A stretch of DNA of 64,000 nt, from positions 20,364,480 to 20,428,479 of the forward strand of contig OY759218.1 of assembly GCA_963662175.1 (NCBI GenBank), read 5' to 3'. The translations under genes were made by a program, and so were the position numbers. The stretch is from Aradus depressus (lineage: Eukaryota; Arthropoda; Insecta; Hemiptera; Aradidae). Shown here in pieces: positions 35,201 to 47,908 of this stretch; the stretch's first letter is position 1, and the number at the start of each line of letters is the position of its first letter. A model generated the notes under the pieces. It was given only the letters and a program-made list of their open reading frames with translations. It was not told the DNA's origin and did not search any database.

Positions 35201-38200
35201 CAATGCGGTGTTTTCAACGGAATTTCATATTTTACGACCTCCAGTTGCCAAATACAAAATTGCTGTCTGTGTCTGTATCTATGAACACAATAACTCCGAT
35301 TGAATGAATGTATCGACACGAAATTACATATGTGAATGCAGAACCCTCTAACGACGACACCTATTGATTTTATGCCAAATCAACCAGAGGGGGGTTTATG
35401 AGTGAGGCAAGTCAAAGTTCCGCGGGCAACGCCGTATTCATATACAATTATATCCAACTTTACTATAATTGTATAATGTATAAATACGAGTAAGGGAAAA
35501 CGTTCGATTAAATAACAATAATAATACACATACTTTGCACGCTCTGGTTGTAGGCGTTATGACCTCGTAGTAAATGCCCGGGCATGACTCACAAACAAAA
35601 CAAAAATAAAAATAACGTATAGATAAGATACCAGACCGATATATCGACCTTTTCCTCTCAATATAATCCTGGCATCGTTATGGAACAATATATCGGATCA
35701 CCTATTGGTAATGTTGTGCAACTTTATAGTGTAAACATTTTTGTATATTTGTGAACACGATAACTGCCGATAGAATGAATGTGTCAACATAAAATTTTAT
35801 ATGTGTATCCAGAACTCTCTAAGGACGGCACATATTGTTTTTTAGCTAAATTGGCCAAAGGCGAGAAGGTATTAGAGGTGAGGCTCAACTCAAAAAATTT
35901 AATAACTGTTGTAATCAATGTACGAGTATGTAACCACATAAAATTTTATATGTGTATCCAGAACTCTCTAAGGAAGGCACATATTGTTTTTTAGCTAAAT
36001 TGGCCAAAGGCGAGAAGGTATTAGAGGTGAGGCTCAACTCAAAAAATTTAATAACTGTTGTAATCAATGTACGAGTATGTAACCCCACATAAAATTTTAT
36101 ACGTGTATTTAGAACCCTCTAAGGACGGCACTTATTGTTTTTTAGCTAAATTGGCCAAAGGCGAGAAGGTATTAGAGGTGAGGCTCAACTTAAAAAATTT
36201 AATAACTGTTGTATTCAATGTACGAGTATGTAACGACATAAAATTTTAAATGTGAATTCAAAACTCCAGAAGGACGTCACTTATCAATTTTCAGCGGAAT
36301 CGACCGAAGGGAAGAGGAGTTCAGGGGACGGGCTTAATTCAAAAACTCTAATAACTGCCAATGTAATTAATTTATACACAAAATTTAGACGGGAGCGAAA
36401 AGTTAATTGAATAATTCGTTCTGGGGAAGTACATTGCCGGTGATTCACCGATTTTTTTTTTCATTCATGGAATGAGGAGGTCGGAAAACATGAAATTCCG
36501 CATGGAATGTCTGACCATTTACATAACTTCCCCTATACTTTATATAGTGGGGAAGTAAAAATCCTTGCTTCATCTGAACAAAGTCAGTGAAGATACCTTT
36601 TTATTGTTTACTCTGACCCCCCCACCCCCCACCCCCAGGCAATTTGTGAAGTCGCTTCCTAAGTTAAATAATAAAAGAAACCTACATCGTTCCACAAAGT
36701 GGATCCCTCTTCTCGCTGTGGACTCTTAATTAAATGAACCGACTAGAAAAGCAAACTGCATTTTAAATGCCCTGTAATTTGAAAAGTATACTTTCCCCCT
36801 AATGAACTGCTTCAACTTTTTTTTTTTTCATTTCGTTTTTTCTCTTTTTCTCCTTTTATTATTCAAAGAATATTCTTTTTCATATCTTAATTAATGCCGT
36901 TTTTTTTAAGGTTCAATCTTTTATTTGTCTTTTTAACTAAGTTGAAGGGAGATATTATGATACGGAAAAAAAAAAAGAAATGAATTCATGAAATTTACAA
37001 AGCAGTGGCATAGCAAGGGGGCTCTCTAAAAAGTCCAATATTTTTATTTCCAAAAATGAAAGAAACAATTTCTGTATTATAACACATAATTCCCGATAGA
37101 ATCAATGTATCGACACGAAATTTTATATGTGATTCAGAACCATCTAAGGACGACACGTATTAATTTGCAGCGGAATCGACAGAAGGGAAAGGGGGGACCA
37201 GCGGGGGACTCACCAATAACAGGTGATGTAGTGAATGTATCGACAAGAAATTTCATATTTAATGTCAAACCCCCTGGAGGACAATACTTGTTAAATTTCA
37301 GCGAAATTGGCCGGAGGGAAGGAGGAGGGAAGTTCAGGGGAGGGGGCTCAACTCTATAACAAACTGCAGATGTAATGAATCTATCAACATAAAATTTAGT
37401 ATACAATTACAGATTGATTATTAGCGCAAAAGGTCGACTGGTTTTGGAGGGAGAGCAAATTATTGATATAAAATTTCGCGTCGATGATACATTCATTACA
37501 TAGACAGTTTTTGGATTTTTCAGTTTAAATTTTCCTTCTCTTGGGCCGATTCAGCTGTAAACCTGTCGGGGGCCCTGGACTACAACCCGTGTAGCCGTCT
37601 CCTCTTCCCTTCCCATCAATCCGGTATCCAAATCATATCCTTATCCAAAAAAAAACTGGTGCTCCCCAAATTTAATTAATCAAATAGGTTTTTTTTTTTT
37701 GTCCTCATCCGAATAAATGAAGATAATGATTTCTTTCGCCTAACCACAACATCATCGGGGTCATTTTAGCCAGTACTACTAACCACTTCACCAGCACTGG
37801 ATGGATAGCTTCAAATGGGGGCCGTCATCACCGTTGGCGTAGCTGGGGGGAGGGGGGGGGGGGGCAAAGGTGGGTACGGCTCCCCCGGAAAAATGCGATC
37901 TAATGTACCTAATTAAAAAAAATTATAATATATAACAACTCCACCATAGACAAATATTACAGTCAAGACATTAGAAGGATATAGAAAGCTTCAGTTTCCA
38001 GTCAAAAGCTATTCATTCGGATTCAAATTACGCTTACGAGTTCATAAATAATTATAAAAACGTCTTCAAAATTGATGTTTCAGCTTTAGACGCGGAAGCG
38101 ATGGTAATGAAAAACATGCTTCAATACAAAAATAGTGATATAAATGCGGAAAATAAAAAAAAATAAAAAATAAAAAAGAATTATTGCCCTAACTTGTACA

Positions 38201-38503
38201 ATTTGCGATAGCGCTCCCAGTAAGTTCAGCTAGTTGTGAAAGAAGTTTCTTAGTCATGAGGCGGATAAAAACGTGACTTAGAAGCACATTGCTTAAGGAA
38301 CGATTCTCTCATGTGTCACTGCTCCACATAGAGAATGAAATAGTAAAAAATAAAATTTCAGGTGAAAAAGTGTTGGACTGATTTTGCTGAGAAAGAAAGA
38401 AAATTAGGGCTTATTTAATTGAGGGTAAGTTAATTAAACTTAAATTAAAAATATGATTGTGAAAAGTAAACTATTGTTTTATTATCTCGATCGTGTTGAC
38501 AGC

Positions 38504-38536
<33 letters not shown>

Positions 38537-41500
38537 GAGAATAATCCTAGTTACGCCAATGGTTATCACAAAGAGGAACGATGTTATAGAAGATCAAATC
38601 AAAGCGAGGAAAACGGCCGGGAATCTTTTCTTTATACTACCGATCCCTGCAGAAGACGCTCGGTTCACGGATCAACATAAACACATATAAAACAGGTAGT
38701 CATATAAGTGAGTGAAACCAAGATCCTAGAGAGGGACCAAGTCTTACTCAATAGGTGGGAGAGGAAGATATTGAGGAAGATCACTCCTGAGGGGGGTAGA
38801 TGGAGGATACGGTCCAAGTGAGAGTTGAGGGATCTGACAAGAGCCCGGACCTGGAGCTAGTCAGTGTACCAGAGTACAGAGGATACTAGAGGGGCACCCG
38901 GGAGAACAGAGAAGAAGAGGGAGACCCCGCTTACATTAGCTGGAGGAAGGCAGGCTGAGGACAGAGAGGATTGCTGCAGAGGTCCAGGCTCTAGTTACAG
39001 TTTCGATATTCTCGCAATTCACAACTTCTAGAGCAGGCATGTCACTTATTTTTGTGAACCTCTCCCCTACCACCAACCTATTTCTACCTAGGCCATATAG
39101 CCATATAGTTGCAAATATTAGAAAATATGCAAGTGAACGATCATTCGATTTTCTTACACAGAAAGCTATCAAATTAAATGGGCTTGCAGAAAACTCACAA
39201 AAGGAATGTATAATTATCATGAAACCGTATAAATTTGAATTTCCCTATATGAATTAGAAAATGGTATTGATTCTTAAGAGATGTCCGGATTAGAGTGATA
39301 TTATTAACAGGATAAAAGTGATGAAACATGAGTGAGTGTTTATGTGATAACTGAATTCCGGGGCACAAATCCCCCGCCATTACAAAAGTGAATTAGAGGC
39401 AGGGTTTAGGCTCCGAATGACAAATGATGCCTTGTGATTAACATTGCAAGATCCCCCCCCACCTCCCTTTGAAGCATGAAGCTCAACAATCAAACACATG
39501 CCGCACTGAGGGGAAAATAACCATGAATATAAATAAAATATATTGAGTGTCCTTCCTAAAAGTATAGTAATCAATCAACTTTCGAAAATTCATCATTGAA
39601 TATACATAACTTGTAACTTAACATTTGTGATTTGAATATTCACGTTTTTTTCCTCCCCATAATAAATAGTCTACTTTTCAAATATTATATTATATATACC
39701 GAGTAGACTAGCGATGTCAGGTACTCGTTAAAGACCCCTACTCTAGGTGAATAAAAATTTAGGGTAGGCAAAATTTAGGACTCCCACAGAAGAGTCGTGC
39801 TCATGTCCACCAGAGTGTCGGAAGAGAGCTCTGGTAGTAGGCGATATGTCCTTGTAGTTAAAGCCCGGGCATGAGTCATAATAACTAACTAACCGAATAG
39901 GCTAGTGTGTACACTTAGGAACCTAAGCATTCAATGCTGTTATCTCTTCACTGATAACTTCACTATGGGAGCCCTAGCTGCTCTAAGCCAATTACGTAGG
40001 AGAGGGGTCTTAAGGATCATCTAAGATCGCGCAGGCTCAGGATCGCCATTTTAGGTCCCCTTCGAAGGACGGTGTCCTCAAGAGTTTGTTACCTCCCAGA
40101 TAAAAACCTTAAGGCCCCAGCCAAGTTTGCTATCTTGAGCACAGTAGGCAAGTACGCTACCTCTGAGCTACCAGCGCCCTCTTTCAAATATCTAGTAAAA
40201 TAATTGTTTAAAAAAACTGAGAAACAGATACATTGTTTGTTGAAGTAGATTCACAAAAACCGGATTTCTGATTCGATTTGTACAAATTAGGACTATCATT
40301 TCATATTTGTTCGTAAAAAAAGTGGATTGATAGTAGCCTCAGTACTGTAGTTGAGTACTGCAGAATATTACGGTTTTATATTGTTTTGTGACTTCGTCAT
40401 TTGGCTGCTTTCCTTGAAAACTCATGCCGAAGAAAAAATAACTTCGCACCACCAAAGAGAATAAAAAAAAGTCGAAGGCTAATCACCAGCAATGTTCTTC
40501 CCCATAACGATTCACGCTCCCCCTCCAAAACCAGTCGACCGTTTGCCCTAATATTAATATATATATATCATATATATAAAGCTGACAATGTCTGTGCGTT
40601 GTACCGCTATAACTCACGAACGGCTTGATGGATTTGATTAATTTTTTTTTTAAATTTGTTCGTCATCGTCTGTGGAAGGTTATAGGCGTATTAGTACCTC
40701 AATATCTGGTCCATCCCAGCATCCACCCACGCAATCTTTGTAACTCAAAAACCACTGCAATGATTAATGAGGAATCTTTTTGAATAGATAAGTTTTATCT
40801 ACCGGAAGGTTAAGGTCTATTTTTTAATCAACCCCTGGTCCATCCCAGCATCCACTCACGCAATCTTTGCAACTCGAAAACCATTGCAACGATTAATGAG
40901 AAATCTTTTTGAATAAATTAGTTTTAGCTCCAAAGCTAGCGTTACTACAGTTGAAGGACAAGTTCCCCGGGCAACGTCGGGTATTACTGCTAGTATATTA
41001 TATTCAACAGCTGAGTTACATATGGGCTCCTAAATCCTCATACTAAATTATGTGCTGATAAATTCCCTAAATCGGCAGTTACTAGAGTTTTTGAGTTGAG
41101 TCTCTCCCCTAATACCCCCTTCCCTTTGGTCAATTTGACTGAAAATCAATAGGTATGGTTCTAGATTCACATATAAAATATCGAGTCTATACATTCATTC
41201 TATCAGGAGTTATCGTGTCGACAAGAAACACAAACAGACAGATAATTTTTTTTCATATTTGGAATCTGAAGTTCGGAAAATATGAAATTACGTTGAAAAC
41301 TCTACATCGAACTTTTGACCGATTACCTAACTTCCCCCATACTTCGTAAAGCTGGGAAAGTCAAAAGTCTTGAATTAGAGTATTTCCTACATATGTACCT
41401 AAAATCTAATCGAACATATACTTCTTATTTTGTTTAAACTATTAGTTATGCATCTACATGTACGTGGGTTTTTTTGTCAATTTTAATTCTCTATTTACCC

Positions 41501-44500
41501 TAATCGGTCAGAAATATGATATTGAGTTTTGACTGTAATTTCATGTTTTTCGAACCCAAGAGGCCTTTGGTTTTCAGCCAAATCAAGGAGAAAAAAGACT
41601 TAGAGGGAGAGCGAAATACATTGCCGAAGAATCACCAACGATTTTTATTTTAGATTTTTTTATCAACGAAGGAGGATACCTCCTTCACTTTGATCATCAA
41701 CAAAAAAAACTTTTCATTTCAAAATAACAATGGGATCTACTGGGAATAATATCTCGAGGGACAACAAGTGATCACAACGAAACAATCCATAAGGGAAGAT
41801 AAAATATCACGCTGTGAAATCAAGAAGTGTGCCACCCTTGATTACACAGCAACAAAGAGAAGACCGTATCAAGTAGCCATGGACCCGAGTCTGTACGATG
41901 TCAGGTACTCGTTAAAGACCCCTACCTATCCTAGATGAATAAAATGTAGGGTAGACAAAATATAGGACTCCCTTAGTAGAGTCGGGCTTATGACCACCAG
42001 AGTGACGAAATAGCGCTCTGGTAGTAGGCGATTTGTATGTGTATACACTGTAGTAAAAACGAACAAAAAAATTTTTTTTTTCATATTTGAAATCTAGAGG
42101 TCGGAAAAGATGAAATTCCGTTGAAAAACTCCCGACAGAATGAATGTACCGACATCCAGAACCCCGAAAAAAAAATCATTCTGTCTGTGATCACGATAGC
42201 TCCCGATAGAATGAATGTATCGACACGAAATTTTATATGTGAACCCACAACCCTCTAACGACGACACCTATTGTTTTTCAGCTAAATCGATCCAAGGGAA
42301 GGGGAATATTAGAGGGAGGCTTAACATAAAAACTCTAATAACTGCCGATAGAATGAATGCATTGACACGAAATTTTATATGTGTGACCAAAACCCTACTA
42401 AGGACAACACCTATCGATTTTCAGTCAAATCGGTCTAAGGAGAGGAGTGGGTTAGGGGAGAGGCTTAACTCAAAAACTCTAATAACTGCCGTTGTAATGA
42501 ATGTATCGACACGTAATTTCATATGAGAATTCAAAATCCCAAAAGTATGTCAACTGTTTAATATTAGCGTATTAAGGTAATTCGTAAAGTAAGGTTTTGG
42601 AGGGGGAGCGAAAAGTTAATTCGTTCTGGGGAAGTTCATTGCCGGTGATTCACTGACGACTTTTTTTTTTTCTTTCATTTTTGGTATCTGACATCGGTAC
42701 CATCGCTTAACGCCCCATCCGATGGACGGCGTGCTCGAGGGTTTTACCTCCCAGATAAAAACCAAAGGGCCTCGGCCGGGTTTTGAACCCGCGATCTTGA
42801 GCAAGCACGCTATTTCTGAGCTATCGGCATCCTAACTCAATTGTCCATTCATAATTCAATCGCATCTACCGCTGGTATTATTTTGTGAACAGAAAAAAAA
42901 TCAACAAAGGCATGGGACAGATAGACTTTTTTTTCACAAGCTAAAAAAAAAGCTACACAGATCGAATTATTTGTAATCAAATAAATTTCTCTCTCCCTCT
43001 CTACCCTTGTTCTCTTGGGCTAAAAACCTGATAGTGTCAAGTTCAGGGACTTGTCAATTCTCATATAAAATTTCAAGTCGATACACCGGCCTCCCCTAAT
43101 TCCCCCTTCTCTTATGTCGATTTGGTTTAAGGATTTTTGGTCCAAATATGAAATCGAGCTGATATATATATATATCGATTCTATCGAGAGTTAATGCGTC
43201 CAAAGACACCACAAAGCCAGACATGAATGTTTACTTCCCCCAGCTATACGAAGTGGAGGCATGACAGTTATTCATCCATATGGCTTGGGGAGGGGGGTTC
43301 CAGCCATTTTCCCACTTTACGTCCCCTATTCAAATTAAGCACTTTTTGGACGCTGCTAATTTTAATTTTTAAATATATATCAATTTGAATCTTTGGAAAA
43401 ACGGAAAATCAAAAAGTCGGTGAATCCCCGGTAATGTACTTCCTCAGCACGAATTAATCAATTATGTATTCGCTCTCCCTTCAAAGCCAATCGAACCGAC
43501 CGTTTGGTCTAAAACTCAATATTTGACTTACATACTACTGGCTTGTCGATACATCGACAGTTATTGGGATTTTTGAGTTGAGCCCCTCCCCTTTGGCTGA
43601 TTCCGCTGAAAATTAAAAGGTGCCGTCCTTATGGGATTTTGAAATTTACATATACTACTACCTAGAAATTACTGGCCTTTCGGGAAGTATTCCCATCATC
43701 AGTCCCAGAATTGTAGAGCTAAATATATTAGAGATAAATGTATTATGTATACATTCAGAATCTCCTTATACAACCCAAATGTTGATACATACGTTAAACT
43801 AAAGTGGTAAACGCTTTCTATACAAAACTACAAATGATACGAAGTCATTAATAACGTTATGAGCAAGTAATACAGCCAAATTACGGTCGGGGTCATGAAA
43901 TTTTAAAGATAAGTCATCTGAGGTCAAATATTTTCTTTAAAGGTTCCCTTGGGTTTCTTTCCAATTCCTAGACTAGATGTTACCAACTGGATGTATTGTG
44001 TGGCGTGCGAGCGAGTGCAAGGGCGGGGCCTCAAGTACAAATTAAAGTGTCAGTAATGAAATTATAGATAGACAGTTGAACAGAAAGAATATTCAATTAA
44101 GTAAAATATTTTTTTTAAACAATGAGCTGGAATAACAAGAGAAAAAAAATTGTAACGGAGAAGGTCGACAAAAAAATATATATTTGTAAAGTTAACGAAT
44201 TTACATGGTAAAGCTTTTAATATCTTTAATTTAAATTACTGAGTAAACCTCACAAAGCATTCATGGAAAACGGGATTGTAAAAGAAGGTAAATACTCTTT
44301 GTTGAACCTTGGATCTATTAATTTTATTTCGTGGATGTGTGTATCCAAGCTCCCCCCTCTAAGAGGGAGGGAATCAAAGAGGGATTGGAGGACCAATGAG
44401 GGGTTGGAGGTGGTGCGCAAGCCCACAAGGACTTAAGTCGCGGAATTTGGAAATTAGTATATCTCAGTAATCCGTTAGGTGTACGTGATGTATCCGGGGT

Positions 44501-47500
44501 ACAGATGGCTGGAACCGGAAGTGGTGATTCGGGTGGGTGTTGGAGAAGAAACTCGGGAATTCCGAGGTCCACGGAAACTACTTTCAGAACAAAGTGGATA
44601 CATCAAATCTCTTCTAGAGACGGCGAATGTGAACGAAATCTCTGTTCCAAGCGTAAGCCCTTCCATATTCGCTTCCATACTCAATTTTGTTAACACCGGA
44701 TACCTAGACCTTAATTCGGAAAATATATACTCTATATTACTCGCTACACATTTGCTTCATATGCCGCGCGCAGTGGATATATGTAGAAGTTTCCTTATGA
44801 ACGAACAGATCCCAAGAATACCCACAATCGTAAAACCAATTCCAAGTAGAAAATTTCTTCCAACGTTATATTGGCCACCACCACCACCGATATTCCCGAC
44901 TCATTTTTGCCATATTCCTACATCAAATTTTGAACCAATACCATCAACATCAATTGTTCCGGAAATGCCAACAGAAGAAACCACAAAACCGGCAGATTCT
45001 CTACGTAGTAAGGAAACCATAAAGGATATAGCATGCTGCGATGGACCAGTGCGTTTTAAACGTGTTTTGAACGACAATTATGGAATAACCTCCAAAACGG
45101 AAAATCAAAAAGAACCATTCGAAGGGAAACTTTTCGTCTGCGGTTTTTGCAAACACACGTTCAAAAGTCATTACTGCTATAGAAAACATACCCGGCGGCA
45201 TATAAACCCCGTAATTCCGAGCCCGGAAAAAGAAGTTAAGGATATGAACGTACAGTATTATCCGTGTAAGACGTGCGGTTCCAAATTTCCCAGTTACTAT
45301 TTCGTACACAAACATAGAAAACTTTGTCATCTCAATGAAAATGATATTGAGGAAAAACCGAAGGAGTGATGAACACGGCTGAAAAGACGAATTTACAGGT
45401 ATTTTTATGAACTGAAAATATTTATATGTGAGGCGTTATAGTTAAAGGGTCCTTATCTTATTTTCGTTAATTTTAAAGATCAGCCAAAAATAACGAAAAA
45501 TATAAAAATTATTGATTTTCAGATATCCGTCTGTAATTACTCTTATACACCTTAAATTGCATTTTATCAGTTGAATCAGAATTATGCGTATAGATTTATA
45601 GATTACATTATTCAAAAAGGTGTGGGGGACCACGGCTTTTAGGCAAAACGTTGCTCTTTCTCAAAATTGTTATTTTTTCGTAGTCCTCACTCTAAATATC
45701 TCGATGAATTTTCTATCCATAAAAACAAATTTTTTTTTTTAACTTTTCCGATTATATGAAGAAATCAATCCGAAACATGTAATCGGTAAGAATGTCCCCC
45801 AAAATTATATTTTTTTCCCCTGTCCCCAAAAATTAGGAAAAAAAAAATGTTCCGATTGGTCTGTTTATAACTCCTGATAGAATGAATATATTTGACACGA
45901 AATTTTATATGTGTATCCAGAACCCCATAAGGACGACACTTATTCTTTCTCAGCTAAATCAGCCAAAGGGAAGGGAGGGAGAGGGGGCTTAATTCAAAAT
46001 TGTAAGTGTCGATGTAATGAATGTTTTGACACGAAGTTTTGGATATATTCGAAGTCCCTGAGTAAGACACCTAATGATTTCAAACAAATCGGACGATTGG
46101 TTTTAGGGAGAGAGCAAAAACTTAGTTAATTGATTTGAGCTGGGGAAGTACATTGTCGATGATTCTTTTTTCTACATGCCGAGAACGTTTTCCTCAGCAT
46201 CTGTTTTGGGCAACCAAAACTAAGATAATGTCCATTTTCCTATGACGCATCAACAATACAATTCTATCAACAGTACCCTCCCACCCTTCTTCGGGTGAAA
46301 AAAAAAAAGTTGAAATTTTTGAAAATTTGTTTAAATCATAGGATTGTTGCCTAAAATTGATTTCTTTTTAACTTTCCCCTGAAAAATGTAAATATATCAA
46401 ATTTTTTAATGTACTTGAAAAATGCATAAACTTAAATGTTAAATTTTAATATAATACGAGCACGTATATTCAATATATTATATACGTATGATTATATGTA
46501 AATACATAACTTGAAAGTACATAATTAATTAATTTTAGGTGAAGTGTATATGAATTACATCAATGTTATTTTGAAAAGTTGTAAAATGAAAATTTTAATA
46601 AAATTTTCAATTTTTTGTTCATTTTTATTAATGAAACTCATGAGATTCCTTTCAACTTAAATAAATTTAAAACTCAAAAACACGAATTTGGCATTATAAG
46701 AAATATTCAAATAGTTTTTGTTTATATCAATGGGAATAAATTATGTATGTAATCTACAAGGGACAATCGCCCACGAAAGGCTTCTTTTTTTTTTTTTTGG
46801 TGGGAAGGGGGCTTTTTAGGTTGATACAAGTAGCATTTAAATGAAAAAATATACAACCCAACAAATTTTTCGAAGCGTTTAAGTGATAATTTATTCCTGT
46901 TTCACAGTTTTGACATTTTTTATTTATTTTTTCTCCCCCACTTCTCTAACTCACCTGTTGCTGAAGCCTGGACAACTCATGCTTTTGAACAGAAAAAAAA
47001 AATCACCAATTTCCGTAATCGGATAAATGAAATTCTTTGCTTGCCCCGGCTGGGTCCAATATAAATACATGTTTTTGAGATCGGACAATTAATATTGTAT
47101 AATCTAAATATTAATATATATTATATTCTTACGGGCAACTTTAATATTCTTTTGTCTAAATTAAAAAAAAAAAAAATCGCATTACTGGAACCGGATAACT
47201 CATAGTTTCTTTAGCCTAGACTTAAAAAAAAAGGGGGAGAATTAGAGAGAAGACTTAATACAAAACTCTAATAACTGCCGTTATAATGAATGTACTGACA
47301 CGAAATTTCATACATATATATTCAAATCCCTATAATGACGTCTATTGATTTTCAAGCATATTGGACAAAGGGAAGAGGGAGGCTTAACACAAAAACTCTA
47401 ATACCTAACTGCCATTGTAATCAATGTATAGACATGAAATTTTATATTTAAATTCAAAACTCAATAAGGATGGCATCTATTAATTATCTGCGAAATCGGT

Positions 47501-47839
47501 CAAAGGGAAGGAGGACCAGAGAAGAGGGCCTCGACTTAAATACCCTAATAACTGTCGAAGTAATGAATGTATCGACAAAAAATTTAATATGAGGATTCAG
47601 ATGTAAGTCAAATATTGAGGTTTAACCCAAACGATTGATTGGCTACAGAGGGAGTGCGAAAACATAATTGATTAGTTCATGCTGGGGAAGTAAATAGTCG
47701 GTGATTCATCGACATTTTATATTTGAATCCAATATACGATACCTATCAATTTTCAGTCAAAGGGAAGTGGGGAATCAGAGAAGTGGGTTCAACTCAACGA
47801 TTTTAATAAATATATATATCATACTAAATATAAATATAA

Positions 47840-47908
<69 letters not shown>

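Noticed and set aside
45001..45330. Minus-strand 109-codon frame
   Set aside because: Antisense shadow of the zinc-finger part of the BTB gene.
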